Positions 55,606 to 64,000 of a DNA stretch of 64,000 bases are shown here, piece after piece. Numbering within the stretch: position 1 is the first letter of the stretch; each line of letters opens with the position of its first letter. This DNA is from Klebsiella indica (GTDB lineage: Bacteria > Pseudomonadota > Gammaproteobacteria > Enterobacterales > Enterobacteriaceae). The DNA lies in NCBI RefSeq assembly GCF_005860775.1, contig NZ_VCHQ01000016.1:124001-188000 (forward strand), given 5' to 3'. The notes beneath the pieces were generated by a model. It was given only the letters and a program-made list of their open reading frames with translations, was not told where the DNA came from and did no database searches. A program made the translations under genes and the position numbers.

Positions 55606-56952
55606 ATGAGCCAGAAATTAAAGGTCGTGACGATTGGCGGCGGCAGCAGCTATACCCCGGAATTACTGGAAGGGTTCCTGAAGCGTTATCATGAACTGCC
55701 GGTGAGCGAGCTGTGGCTGGTGGATGTCGCGGAAGGGCAGGAAAAGCTCGATATTATCCATGCGATGTGTCAGCGGATGGTTGAAAAAGCCGGTGTGCCG
55801 ATGCAGGTCTACAAAACTCTCGACCGTCGCAAGGCGCTGGAAGGGGCTGATTTCGTTACCACCCAATTGCGCGTCGGTCAGTTGAAGGCGCGTGAGAAGG
55901 ACGAACGAATTCCGCTGAGTCACGGTTATTTAGGTCAGGAAACCAATGGTGCGGGGGGGCTGTTTAAAGGTTTGCGCACCATTCCTGTGATATTTGATAT
56001 TGTGAAAGATGTTCAGGAAATTTGCCCGAAGGCCTGGATTATCAACTTCACTAACCCGGCAGGGATGGTGACTGAAGCCGTCTGTCGCCACACCGATTTT
56101 AAGCGCTTTATCGGCGTGTGTAATATCCCTGTTGGTATGAAGATGTTTATCACCGATGTGCTGAAACTGAACCCGAGTGATGTGCTTAACATCGATCTGT
56201 TTGGCCTGAATCACCTGGTCTTTGTCCGCGATGTGCTGGTTAACGGCGTCTCGCGCTTTGACGAACTGCTGGACGGCGTGGCGTCCGGTCGTCTGACCGC
56301 TAATTCGGTGAAAAATATCTTTGACCTGCCGTTTAGCGAAGGGTTGATACGCGCGTTGCGCCTGATTCCATGCTCCTACCTGCTTTACTACTTCAAGCCA
56401 AAAGAGATGCTGGCAATTGAAATGGGGGAATACTACAAAGGCGGCGCCCGCGCTCAGGTGGTGCAGAAAGTTGAGAAGCAGCTGTTCGAGCTGTACAAAA
56501 ATCCGGCGCTGAAGGTGAAGCCGAAAGAGCTTGAGCAACGCGGCGGGGCCTATTACTCCGACGCAGCCTGTGAAGTCATCAACGCTATCTACAATGATAA
56601 ACAGACTGAGCATTACGTGAATGTGCCGCACCACGGTCACATCGACAACGTTCCGGCAGAGTGGGCGGTAGAGATGAGCTGCACGCTTGGCCGCGATGGC
56701 GCAAAACCGACGCCGCGCATCACCCATTTCGATGAGAAAGTGCTGGGGTTGATTTATACCATCAAGAGTTTTGAGGTGGCGGCCAGCGACGCTGCAATCA
56801 GCGGTAAGCTGGATGATGTTTTGCTGGCGCTTAACCTGAATCCGCTGATCCACTCCGATCGCGATGCCGAAAAACTGGCGCGGGAGATGATCCTCGCACA
56901 TGAGAAATGGCTGCCAAACTTTGCGACGACTATCGAAACACTGAAACAGTAA
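55606..56952 (+). CDS. chbF: 6-phospho-chitobiosidase ChbF
   Basis: A 448-residue family GH4 glycosidase (E. coli 450) needing NAD and a divalent metal. The NAD motif is VVTIGGGSSYTPEL. The metal and catalytic region includes GVCNIPVG and the GLNHLVF block. It hydrolyses the monodeacetylated chitobiose phosphate produced by ChbG. The 223-base gap after chbR is longer than the other spacers in this operon, and AGGGAG precedes the start. Confidence 0.96.
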   Translation: MSQKLKVVTIGGGSSYTPELLEGFLKRYHELPVSELWLVDVAEGQEKLDIIHAMCQRMVEKAGVPMQVYKTLDRRKALEGADFVTTQLRVGQLKAREKDERIPLSHGYLGQETNGAGGLFKGLRTIPVIFDIVKDVQEICPKAWIINFTNPAGMVTEAVCRHTDFKRFIGVCNIPVGMKMFITDVLKLNPSDVLNIDLFGLNHLVFVRDVLVNGVSRFDELLDGVASGRLTANSVKNIFDLPFSEGLIRALRLIPCSYLLYYFKPKEMLAIEMGEYYKGGARAQVVQKVEKQLFELYKNPALKVKPKELEQRGGAYYSDAACEVINAIYNDKQTEHYVNVPHHGHIDNVPAEWAVEMSCTLGRDGAKPTPRITHFDEKVLGLIYTIKSFEVAASDAAISGKLDDVLLALNLNPLIHSDRDAEKLAREMILAHEKWLPNFATTIETLKQ

Positions 56953-56964
56953 CGGGAGCTGTAT

Positions 56965-57723
56965 ATGGCGCGCGTGTTGATCGTGAATGCCGACGACTTT
57001 GGTCTCAGCAAGGGGCAAAATTACGGTATTATCGAAGCTTGCAAAAATGGTTTGGTTACGTCTACAACGGCACTGGTCAACGGTGAAGCGATCGGCCATG
57101 CCGTGCAGCTTCGCCGCGGTGCACCGGAGCTGGCGGTCGGGATGCATTTTGTGCTGACGCTGGGGGAACCGCTGTCGGCCATGCCGGGTTTAACGCGTGA
57201 AGGGCGTCTCGGCAAGTGGATATGGGAGATGGCGGAAGCGGGTAATCTGCCGCTGGATGAAATCGCGTATGAGCTGGAGTGTCAGTTTGCTCGGTTTGTC
57301 GAGCTGTTTGGCTGCGAGCCGACGCATATCGACAGCCATCATCATGTGCATATGATGGCGCAGATTTACCCCATTGTGGCGGCGTTTGCCGCCCGCAAGG
57401 GGATTGCGTTGCGTATTGACCGACAGCAAGTGGCGCCTTCAGCGCTGGCGCATGATAGGGTGCGCAGCAGCGATGGTTTTTCCCGCGACTTTTACGGCGA
57501 GGCGGTTTCCGAAGCCCTATTTTTGCAAACGCTGGATGCCTCTATTCAGCGTGATGAAAAATCGCTGGAAGTAATGTGTCATCCGGCATTTATTGATAAC
57601 ACGATTATGCGCAGCGCCTATTGTTATCCGCGTCTGAGCGAACTGGATGTGCTGACATCCGAATCGTTAAAGTATGCCATAGCCGGGCGTGGATATCGGC
57701 TCGGGACGTATTGCGACCTGTAG
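56965..57723 (+). CDS. chbG: Chitooligosaccharide deacetylase ChbG
   Basis: A 252-residue YdjC-family metal-dependent deacetylase that removes one acetyl group from chitobiose-6-phosphate, needed before ChbF and for induction through ChbR. Metal site: [10 protein letters not shown] (Asp) and [10 protein letters not shown] (His pair). 12 bases after chbF. Last gene of the operon. Confidence 0.96.
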   Translation: MARVLIVNADDFGLSKGQNYGIIEACKNGLVTSTTALVNGEAIGHAVQLRRGAPELAVGMHFVLTLGEPLSAMPGLTREGRLGKWIWEMAEAGNLPLDEIAYELECQFARFVELFGCEPTHIDSHHHVHMMAQIYPIVAAFAARKGIALRIDRQQVAPSALAHDRVRSSDGFSRDFYGEAVSEALFLQTLDASIQRDEKSLEVMCHPAFIDNTIMRSAYCYPRLSELDVLTSESLKYAIAGRGYRLGTYCDL

Positions 57724-57741
57724 TGGTTGTCGGTGACAGCC

Positions 57742-57770
57742 GGCCCGGCGGCGGTGCTGCCGGGCCTTTT
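57742..57770 (+). terminator. chb operon terminator
   Basis: GGCCCGGC ... GCCGGGCC around GGCGGTGCT, followed by TTTT, 20 bases after chbG. Confidence 0.75.
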
Positions 57771-57939
57771 ATACAGAGACTGCGGAAATTTTGTCCTTTT
57801 TCTGATATCCGGGTGGCAGTGATCGGCTTTTTATAGGGTTTACATCTGTACGGCGAGTATGCAAAGGGGCGACGAACGGAGGCTTTTTCGGCTATGATAG
57901 TGGTTTCTGTCCCCGCTTTGTTTAGTGAACCTATTTGTG

Positions 57940-58179
57940 ATGAAACCTCTTCGCCAACAAAACCGCCAGATTATCAGCTACGTGCCCCGAGTAGAGCCTG
58001 CACCGCCGGAACACGCCATCAAGATTGAGGGATATCGCGATGTCTGGTTATTGCGGGGTAAGTATGTCGCTTTTGTGCTAATGGGCGAACATTTTCGTCG
58101 TTCACCCACCTTTAATGTGCCGGAAGCGGCGCAACGCTGGGCGACGCAAATGCGGCAGGAAGGTGAAATAGGCGCCTGA
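57940..58179 (+). CDS. cedA: Cell division modulator CedA
   Basis: A 79-residue basic protein (E. coli CedA 80), reported to relieve division inhibition caused by over-replication and to associate with RNA polymerase. Conserved block MKPLRQQNRQIISYVPR, then DVWLLRGKYVAFVLMGEHF. ATG 57940 matches the E. coli start; GTG 57925 is possible. E. coli has katE between cedA and chbG; here only about 215 bases separate them. Confidence 0.92.
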   Translation: MKPLRQQNRQIISYVPRVEPAPPEHAIKIEGYRDVWLLRGKYVAFVLMGEHFRRSPTFNVPEAAQRWATQMRQEGEIGA

Positions 58180-58224
58180 GGAGGCGGCGCCGTAAGAATA
58201 AAAAACGATTGAGAGTCCCCCGTA

Positions 58225-58425
58225 ATACCGTTCGGTTAAGCGGTTCACAGTGTTTCTCGCTCTTTCGTTGGGGGCGGGTGAAACGCCCCCACACGGTTCG
58301 CAGGCCGTGGAGATGGCCAATATCCTCGTATGGGCAGTGAACGGAATAATCCACGGAGCAAAATCAGGCGAAAACAAAAACGCGCCATCTTCGCCAGCAC
58401 CACCGATTCACTGATATCCTCTGAC
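58225..58425. repeat. Third copy of dispersed intergenic repeat
   Basis: Contains the hairpin GGGGGCG GGTGAAA CGCCCCC. Bases about 58297-58420 align with about 38700-38825 (shared words GTGAACGGAA, CCACGGA, GGCGAAAAC, AAAACGCGCCAT, TTCGCCA, CACCGATT). No gene is visible in 58180-58512. Confidence 0.55.
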
Positions 58426-58512
58426 CCGTAATCATCCCTGCTTAAGCCCCGAACGGCGCTGAACTGAGGATATCAGCGCTGTTTGCGCTCTCAATCCTCA
58501 TCAGGCCTGCCA

Positions 58513-59904
58513 TTAGCGGTGTACCAGTTCAGCATCTTCTTCGCTATCGAGAATTGTTCTGTCTGTTTGACGTAGCCACTGGCTGGTCAGCGTGCCCGCC
58601 GTCATTGAACCGCTCACGTTTAGCGCGGTACGGCCCATATCGATCAGCGGCTCAACCGAGATTAACAGCGCCACCAGCGTCACTGGCAGACCCATCGCCG
58701 GCAGGACAATCAGCGCAGCAAAGGTTGCGCCGCCGCCCACGCCCGCGACGCCAGCGGAACTCACGGTAACGATGCCCACCAGGGTAGCAATCCACAGCGG
58801 ATCGAGCGGATTAATACCCACAGTCGGCGCGACCATTACGGCCAGCATCGCCGGGTAGAGACCCGCACAGCCGTTCTGACCGATAGTGGCGCCGAACGAT
58901 GCTGAGAAGCTGGCAATAGATTCCGGCACGCCCAGACGGCGGGTTTGCGTTTCAACGTTCAGCGGAATAGATGCCGCGCTGGAGCGGCTGGTAAAGGCGA
59001 AGGTGAGCACCGGCCAGACTTTTCGGAAGTATTTCAGCGGGCTCACGCCGTTGACCGCCAGCAGCAGCCCGTGTACCACGAACATGATGCCCAGGCCAAT
59101 GTAGGAGGCGATAACAAAGCTGCCGAGTTTGATGATGTCCTGCAGGTTGGATCCCGCCACCACTTTGGTCATCAGCGCCAGCACGCCGTAGGGTGTTAAC
59201 TGCATAACCAGGCGCACCAGTTTCATAACCCAGCTTTGCAGCGTGTCGATCGCAGTGAGTACGCGCTGGCCTTTTGCCACATCATCTTTCAACAGTTTCA
59301 GCGCGGCCACGCCGAGAAACGCCGCGAAAATAACCACGCTGATAATCGATGTCGGGTTTGCGCCGGTGAGGTCAGCAAACGGGTTTTTGGGGATAAAAGA
59401 GAGGATCAGTTGCGGGACGCTCAGGTCCGCGACTTTACCGGCATAGTTATTCTGAATGGCATTGAGACGGGCAGTTTCCGCGCCGCCCTGAACCAGCCCT
59501 TCGGCGGTCAGACCAAACATATTGGTCACCAGCACTCCGACCAGCGCGGCAATCAGGGTTGTGAATAGCAGCGTACCAATGCTCAGGAAGCTGATTTTAC
59601 CGAGCTGTGAAGCATTATGCAGGCGGGCGACCGCGCTCAGAATTGAGGCGAACACCAGTGGCATAACAATCATTTGCAGCAGTTTCACATAACCGTTGCC
59701 GACGATATTGAACCACTGGAGAGAGTCCTGCAGCACCGGATGCCCGGAACCATAGATAATCTGCAGCGCCAGACCGAAAATAACGCCGATAACCAGACCA
59801 AGCAGCACTTTTTTAGCAAGACTCCACTGCTTATGCCGGGTTTGCGCCAGCGCCAGCAGTAAAACCGCGAACACAACAACATTCGCTATTAATGGAAAAT
59901 TCAT
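58513..59904 (-). CDS. tcyP: L-cystine transporter TcyP
   Basis: A 463-residue sodium/dicarboxylate-symporter-family (DAACS) carrier, the same length as E. coli YdjN/TcyP, which imports cystine. Eight or more hydrophobic segments; the conserved serine-rich re-entrant loop [13 protein letters not shown] and the substrate motif [15 protein letters not shown]. In E. coli it belongs to the CysB regulon. GAGAACAGG precedes the start. Confidence 0.96.
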   Translation of the reverse strand: MNFPLIANVVVFAVLLLALAQTRHKQWSLAKKVLLGLVIGVIFGLALQIIYGSGHPVLQDSLQWFNIVGNGYVKLLQMIVMPLVFASILSAVARLHNASQLGKISFLSIGTLLFTTLIAALVGVLVTNMFGLTAEGLVQGGAETARLNAIQNNYAGKVADLSVPQLILSFIPKNPFADLTGANPTSIISVVIFAAFLGVAALKLLKDDVAKGQRVLTAIDTLQSWVMKLVRLVMQLTPYGVLALMTKVVAGSNLQDIIKLGSFVIASYIGLGIMFVVHGLLLAVNGVSPLKYFRKVWPVLTFAFTSRSSAASIPLNVETQTRRLGVPESIASFSASFGATIGQNGCAGLYPAMLAVMVAPTVGINPLDPLWIATLVGIVTVSSAGVAGVGGGATFAALIVLPAMGLPVTLVALLISVEPLIDMGRTALNVSGSMTAGTLTSQWLRQTDRTILDSEEDAELVHR

Positions 59905-60036
59905 TCCTGTTCTCCTGATATCCTTTGTGACCGTAGGTCAATGTCGTATTCCTGTGACGGCAAGGGTAGCAGAAGGCGTCTTTCCTTACTTATATCCAAA
60001 TGGAATTGATTATAACCGTTTTGTTTTTTTGCTGGT

Positions 60037-60627
60037 TTATTGCCTGAACGGGGGACCAATCAGACGATGAAACGTCATTTGCAGGGCGTTAATCATCTCC
60101 GACGACCAGCGTACTGCGCTGTTTTCGGCGACGTTTTGCGGCAGCCATACGGCGTAAACGAATAGCGCGATGCAGAGCACGCGTTCCAGTTGATTCCCCT
60201 TGCGCGGCGCAAGCACCGGCAAACGAAAACGCCAGCGACAGGGCCAGAGCAGTGGAACACCCGCCGGGGTCAGCATATCGGCGAGGATATGGCTGAGATA
60301 ACCCAGTACCAGCCCCTGCAGCGCGTCTGCCGGAATGATCCAGCTCTCTGGCACTTTCAGTGAGAAAAGCGCGACCGCGGCAAATACCGCCAGCAGACTG
60401 TGGGTGAAACCACGATGGCCGAAGGCGCGCGCCACGGGCTTTGATATCCAGCTTAATCGCTGCCCAAGAAAAGATTTGGGGTGGTCGATATCGGGCAGCA
60501 GGCAGGTCAGCACGGCGGAAGGGATAATATGCCACCAGTCACCCTGGGCCAGCACGGGGGTTAATTCCGCATTTTTCGCAAATACCGCACAGGCGATAGA
60601 AAAAAGGAGGTGGCCTTCCGCTGTCAT
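60037..60627 (-). CDS. ydjM: SOS-regulated membrane protein YdjM
   Basis: A 196-residue DUF457 metal-dependent hydrolase-like inner membrane protein, matching E. coli YdjM. Conserved DIDHPKSF and GHRGFTHSLLA motifs carry His/Asp residues typical of the family. A LexA box lies 16 bases upstream of the start, so it is part of the SOS response. Substrate unknown. Confidence 0.94.
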   Translation of the reverse strand: MTAEGHLLFSIACAVFAKNAELTPVLAQGDWWHIIPSAVLTCLLPDIDHPKSFLGQRLSWISKPVARAFGHRGFTHSLLAVFAAVALFSLKVPESWIIPADALQGLVLGYLSHILADMLTPAGVPLLWPCRWRFRLPVLAPRKGNQLERVLCIALFVYAVWLPQNVAENSAVRWSSEMINALQMTFHRLIGPPFRQ

Positions 60628-60642
60628 GATAAAAACCCTAAA

Positions 60643-60658
60643 CTGTCAATTTATACAG
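60643..60658 (-). promoter_or_regulatory. LexA box of ydjM
   Basis: CTGTCAATTTATACAG: perfect CTGT-N8-ACAG SOS box. A second, imperfect half (TTTTTATACAG) follows at about 60665-60677; E. coli ydjM is reported to have two boxes. Confidence 0.9.
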
Positions 60659-60718
60659 TATAGGGTTTTTATACAGTGCGGGGAAGAGGTGACGGTGTAA
60701 CTCTTTGTCACAAAACCG

Positions 60719-61480
60719 TCAACGTGCCAGCCATCCACCGTCTACCGCGAGGGTAAATCCGTTGATGTAATCGGCGGCGGAGGACGCAAGAAAGACCACC
60801 GGTCCTTGCAGATCGTCCGGAATTCCCCAGCGTCCGGCCGGGATGCGGTCAAGAATCTCTTTGCTGCGTTCAGCATCGTCCCGTAACTGCTGCGTATTGT
60901 TGGTGGCCATATATCCTGGCGCAATGGCGTTAACATTGATGTGATATTTTGCCCATTCATTGGCCAGCAGGCGGGTAATCCCCAGCACGCCACTTTTTGA
61001 TGCGGTATATGAAGGCACGCGAATACCGCCCTGGAAAGAGAGCATCGAAGCAATATTGACAATTTTTCCACCATCACCCTGGCGAATAAACTGTTTCGCG
61101 ACGGCCTGTGAAAGAAAAAATACCGATTTCAGGTTCAGATTGAGGACATCGTCCCAGTCCTTTTCGCTAAAGGAGATCGCATCGGCGCGGCGAATCGTGC
61201 CAGCGTTGTTGACCAGAATATCCACCCGTCCCATCGCCGCAACGGCCTGGTTTACGATGGCGTCGATGTCATCCTGACGGCTCAGATCGGCCTGAATGGG
61301 AGTAAACCGCCGGCCTAGCGCCAGAACCTTTTCCGCCGTTTCATGCGGAATGCGCCGATTAACGCCGACGATATCGCATCCGGCCTGCGCCAGACCCAGC
61401 GTCATCCCCTGGCCTAACCCGGTATCACAACCCGTAACGATAGCGACCTTATTCGTAAGGTCGAAGGCGTTCAGTACCAT
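60719..61480 (-). CDS. Orphan KduD-like dehydrogenase
   Basis: A 253-residue short-chain dehydrogenase, very close to E. coli KduD (2-dehydro-3-deoxy-D-gluconate 5-dehydrogenase, pectin/hexuronate breakdown), same length. NAD motif TGCDTGLGQGM, catalytic Tyr/Lys in YTASKSG, and the block GRWGIPDDL. ATG 61480 follows AGAGG; the frame also allows GTG 61486. No kduI, transporter or regulator gene lies nearby, so its pathway cannot be inferred from context. It is inserted between ydjM and hxpB relative to E. coli. Confidence 0.85.
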   Translation of the reverse strand: MVLNAFDLTNKVAIVTGCDTGLGQGMTLGLAQAGCDIVGVNRRIPHETAEKVLALGRRFTPIQADLSRQDDIDAIVNQAVAAMGRVDILVNNAGTIRRADAISFSEKDWDDVLNLNLKSVFFLSQAVAKQFIRQGDGGKIVNIASMLSFQGGIRVPSYTASKSGVLGITRLLANEWAKYHINVNAIAPGYMATNNTQQLRDDAERSKEILDRIPAGRWGIPDDLQGPVVFLASSAADYINGFTLAVDGGWLAR

Positions 61481-61624
61481 ATGCACCTCTGTATGCTGAT
61501 TTCATGCGTCAAATAGCGCCTGTGAAATCAGCATAGAGGGCAAAAGAGAAAAAAACAATTAAAATGAAACATTGTTTTAATTAAAAAGGTATAGCGGGCC
61601 GTTGATATATCCTGTACCGCAACT

Positions 61625-62293
61625 TCAGCCCAGCAGGTCGCGCACCGTGAGGGATTCCAGCGTCGCGAGCTTCACGTCAGACAACACAAAGCGTGGATCG
61701 CGGCTGTTTTCTGCCTCAGGAACGACGATTGAGCGCATACGCGCCGCCTTGCTGGCAATCATGCCATTTACCGAGTCTTCCAGCGCCACACAGTTCAGCG
61801 GACTGACCCCGAGTTTCGCCGCGCAGTCGAGATAAACTTGCGGGTGCGGTTTGCTGAAGGGCAGCATTTCGGCCGAGGCGAGGACGTCAAACTGGTCTCT
61901 TAGTTCAAACATGGTGAGGACTTTTTCCAGCATCCGCAGCGGTGAAGCCGAAGCCAGACCGATTTTGAGCCCCTGGGCTTTACACAGCGCGACGGCTTCT
62001 CGCACGCCGGGCAGGAGCGGGCGCGCATCTTCAACCAACTGGATGGCGCGGTTGATAATTCGCGCAGTGACCTCCGCGCGATCCGGACCTTGCCACGGCT
62101 GCTGTGCAAACCACAGGTCGACAACTAAATCGATTCGCAGCCCCAGCGTATCAGGCATTTCGCCGCGGCGGCGAGTATCTACGCCAAGGCTGGCTATCAC
62201 CTCCAGTTCCGCCTTATCCCATAGCGGCTCAGAATCAATCAATAATCCATCCATATCAAAAATCGCGGCGTGAATCTGGTGCCTTGCTGACAT
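61625..62293 (-). CDS. hxpB: Hexitol phosphatase HxpB (YniC)
   Basis: A 222-residue HAD-family phosphatase, the same length as E. coli YniC/HxpB, which dephosphorylates 2-deoxyglucose-6-phosphate and hexitol phosphates. HAD motif I FDMDGLLIDSEP, motif II LASASPL, motif III/IV KPHPQVYLDCAAKLG and ALEDSVNGM. ATG 62293 gives the family start; the upstream frame has no ribosome site. Divergent from yniB. Confidence 0.95.
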   Translation of the reverse strand: MSARHQIHAAIFDMDGLLIDSEPLWDKAELEVIASLGVDTRRRGEMPDTLGLRIDLVVDLWFAQQPWQGPDRAEVTARIINRAIQLVEDARPLLPGVREAVALCKAQGLKIGLASASPLRMLEKVLTMFELRDQFDVLASAEMLPFSKPHPQVYLDCAAKLGVSPLNCVALEDSVNGMIASKAARMRSIVVPEAENSRDPRFVLSDVKLATLESLTVRDLLG

Positions 62294-62423
62294 AAGTCCC
62301 TCTCCGGTAGCGTAATCAGGTAACGAATCGCTCCTCATGGTATATCATACCGCGCATGATTGGGCGAAATTCGCCGATGAGGGTAGACTGAAAATGGATA
62401 AGGCGTCTTAACAAGGGGAACCC

Positions 62424-62960
62424 ATGACGTATCAACAAGCTGGACGCATTGCAGTACTTAAACGCATTTTGGGATGGGTAGTGTTTATCCCGGCGGCGAT
62501 CTCGACGCTGATTTCCGTGCTGAAGTTTATGTATGAGCATAGCGAGAAAAAACCAGGGATTGACGCGGTAATGATGGACTTTGCGCATGTAATGATTGAG
62601 ATGGTTCGCTTTAACACGCCATTCCTCAATTTGTTCTGGTATAACTCGCCGTTGCCGGATTTTAAACACGGTATCAATATCGGTTTCTGGGTGATCTATA
62701 TTTTGCTGTTCGTCGGCATGGCGTTACAGGCTTCCGGCGCGCGGATGGGGCGTCAGGCGAAGTTTCTGCGCGAAGGGGTCGAGGATCAGTTGATTCTGGA
62801 ACAGGCCAAAGGGCCGGAAGGGCTGACGCGTGAGCAGATTGCTGAACGCATTGTGGTGCCACGCCATACGATTCTGGTGCAGTATTTCCCGCTGTACGTA
62901 TTGCCGGTGATCGGTATTGTACTGGGATACTTTTTCTTCTCTTTGCTCGGTTTTCTGTAA
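62424..62960 (+). CDS. yniB: Inner membrane protein YniB
   Basis: A 178-residue YniB-family inner membrane protein, the same length as in E. coli. Hydrophobic segments at about 14-32, 89-106 and 152-175. AAGGGGAA precedes the ATG. Function unknown. In E. coli its downstream neighbour is yniA/pfkB; here yciA follows convergently after 32 bases. Confidence 0.93.
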   Translation: MTYQQAGRIAVLKRILGWVVFIPAAISTLISVLKFMYEHSEKKPGIDAVMMDFAHVMIEMVRFNTPFLNLFWYNSPLPDFKHGINIGFWVIYILLFVGMALQASGARMGRQAKFLREGVEDQLILEQAKGPEGLTREQIAERIVVPRHTILVQYFPLYVLPVIGIVLGYFFFSLLGFL

Positions 62961-62992
62961 TCAACGGGCCCGGTCACGCCGGGCTGGCTGAT

Positions 62993-63391
62993 TTACTGGG
63001 CAGGTAGCGCACGCGGTTTGCCCTGACTGTCGACCGCAACATAGATAAACAGCGCTTCGGTTGCTTTATAACGCTGGCCGATCGGCTCGGACGACACTTT
63101 TTTTACCCATACTTCAATATTGATTGTTACCGAGGTGTTGCCTCGTTTTATACAATTAGCGTAGCAGCACACCACGTCGCCCACGGCCACCGGGCGCAAA
63201 AAGGTCATGCCGTCGACGCGTACCGTGACTACGCGGCCATGGGCAATTTCTTTCGCCATAATCGCCCCGCCAATATCCATTTGCGACATCAGCCAGCCGC
63301 CAAAAATATCGCCGTTGGCGTTAGTATCAGCTGGCATGGCCAGGGTGCGTAAAACCATTTCGCCCTTCGGCGCGAGATCTGTTGTCGCCAT
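62993..63391 (-). CDS. yciA: Acyl-CoA thioester hydrolase YciA
   Basis: A 132-residue hot-dog-fold thioesterase that hydrolyses a broad range of acyl-CoAs, the same length as E. coli YciA. The active-site segment ADTNANGDIFGGWLMSQMD is intact. ATG 63391 (MATTDLAP) matches the E. coli length; the frame extends to 63412. It neighbours yciB as in E. coli, although tonB normally lies on the other side. Confidence 0.95.
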   Translation of the reverse strand: MATTDLAPKGEMVLRTLAMPADTNANGDIFGGWLMSQMDIGGAIMAKEIAHGRVVTVRVDGMTFLRPVAVGDVVCCYANCIKRGNTSVTINIEVWVKKVSSEPIGQRYKATEALFIYVAVDSQGKPRALPAQ

Positions 63392-63690
63392 TCTATACTC
63401 TGTACCCGTCAAAGATGATCAGGCGCGATGCTACTACGAAAATGGCGTGGAGAGAATAGGGGAATATGCCTGTCAGGGCGGGGCAAGAACAGATACCCGT
63501 TTCCGGACGCGGTACTCATTCAGCGTGGAGGATCCCGGCGTGCAGGAATAGACATGCCGACACGACTGACCGCAGGGCGTTGCAGAGAAAAACCGTCCAC
63601 AGTCGGACTGCCTGGCAAAACAGCGTTTATGCGGCGGGGCTTTGTACCTGCGGGAAACGGCACGCGGGATACGTGCCGGGGAATCGCGCT
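63392..63690. other. yciA-yciB spacer
   Basis: About 300 bases without a supported gene. It is GC-rich, with short inverted repeats such as ATTCCCCGGCACG/CGTGCCGGGGAAT-type pairs around 63660-63690. Open frames here on both strands are not recognisable. Confidence 0.4.
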
Positions 63691-64000
63691 TTAGTGGTTG
63701 TCGTCCTGAGGCATATGGCGATAGATGTAAACGCCGCTCAGCAGCGTGAATATCAGCGTCAGAGCCGTCAGGCCGAAGACCTTGAAGTTGACCCAGATAT
63801 TTTGCGGCAGCCAGAAAGCGATATAGATATTCGCCAGCCCGCAGAGAATAAAAAACAGCGCCCATGCCAGATTCAGACGCGACCACACCTGCTGCGGTAG
63901 GGTCAGTTCTTTACCCAGCATGCGCTGGATCAGCGGTTTTTTCATTACCCATTCACTGAACAGCAGCGCGCTGGCGAACAGGACGTAGATAACCGTTACT
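63691..64000 (-). CDS. yciB: Inner membrane protein YciB (3' part)
   Basis: The C-terminal about 102 residues of YciB (179 in E. coli); the 5' end lies beyond the window. The visible part includes [31 protein letters not shown] and the ending [12 protein letters not shown], with two hydrophobic segments. YciB is an inner membrane protein involved in septation and cell-envelope synthesis. The internal ATG at 63945 is not the start because the frame and similarity continue past it. Confidence 0.95.
   Translation of the reverse strand, partial: VTVIYVLFASALLFSEWVMKKPLIQRMLGKELTLPQQVWSRLNLAWALFFILCGLANIYIAFWLPQNIWVNFKVFGLTALTLIFTLLSGVYIYRHMPQDDNH

Noticed and set aside
55930-57147. 405-codon minus-strand frame opposite chbF and chbG
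   Set aside because: Spans two real genes on the other strand; composition is a mirror of their codons.
63428-63886. Frames on both strands between yciA and yciB
   Set aside because: Overlap yciB or each other, with low-quality translations.

Overview
This 64-kb window is chromosomal DNA from an enterobacterium close to Citrobacter, Salmonella and Escherichia. Nearly every gene can be matched to an E. coli K-12 gene of about the same length, and much of the order follows the E. coli 38-40 minute region (leuE, yoaK/J, yoaF, yeaO, nimTR, yeaL, yeaK, yeaHG, mipA, yeaE, yeaD, gapA, msrB, yeaC ... pncA, ansA, sppA, ydjA, selD, topB, gdhA, nudG, xthA, astCADBE, spy, cho, nadE, osmE, chbBCARFG, cedA, tcyP, ydjM, hxpB, yniB). 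ERIC-type and other intergenic palindromic repeats also point to Enterobacteriaceae. A Citrobacter-like genome is my best guess, but the genus cannot be fixed from the sequence alone. I saw no rRNA, tRNA, CRISPR array, prophage or insertion sequence.

Layout. 0-5 kb: an unassigned left edge, an lpxP-type lipid A acyltransferase, leuE, and several very small membrane or lipoprotein genes (including yoaK/yoaJ). 5-19 kb: nitroimidazole exporter nimT and its regulator nimR, yeaL, yeaK, an accessory family-9 glycosyltransferase where E. coli has yeaI/yeaJ, the yeaGH stress kinase pair, mipA, yeaE, yeaD, gapA, msrB and yeaC. 19.6-30.2 kb: an accessory island described below. 30-42 kb: pncA, ansA, sppA, ydjA, selD-topB, gdhA, nudG, xthA. 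42.5-48.6 kb: the arginine succinyltransferase operon behind a sigma-54 promoter. 48.9-58 kb: spy, cho, nadE, osmE, the chitobiose operon and cedA, with no katE between chbG and cedA. 58-64 kb: tcyP, ydjM, an orphan kduD-type dehydrogenase, hxpB, yniB, then yciA/yciB, which lie elsewhere in E. coli, so a rearrangement junction falls between yniB and yciA.

The most interesting part is the 19.6-30.2 kb island. It sits in the slot that E. coli fills with ydjE-ydjL. It encodes a complete reductive pyrimidine pathway (preT-preA dihydropyrimidine dehydrogenase, dihydropyrimidinase, N-carbamoyl-beta-alanine amidohydrolase) and, as a second operon, an NitT/TauT-type ABC importer (ATPase, two permeases, NMT1/THI5-type binding protein) ending in a RutR-like TetR regulator. 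Upstream of both operons I find the same arrangement: NtrC-like half sites, then a sigma-54 -24/-12 element, then a RutR-type palindrome immediately downstream of the predicted start site. This suggests a self-contained, nitrogen-controlled module for uptake and use of pyrimidines, or related ureides and hydantoins, as nitrogen source, gated by a pyrimidine-sensing repressor. The genes and sites are read directly; substrate and control logic are inference.

Other readable regulation: LexA boxes upstream of cho and ydjM, a ChiX small-RNA pairing site in the chbB-chbC spacer, a possible BaeR box upstream of spy, and a sigma-54 promoter for astC. Several dispersed repeats (tandem ERICs upstream of gdhA, chimeric ERIC-like elements, a 145-bp palindrome next to ansA, and a less familiar repeat family at about 19.5, 38.6 and 58.3 kb) fill intergenic spaces.
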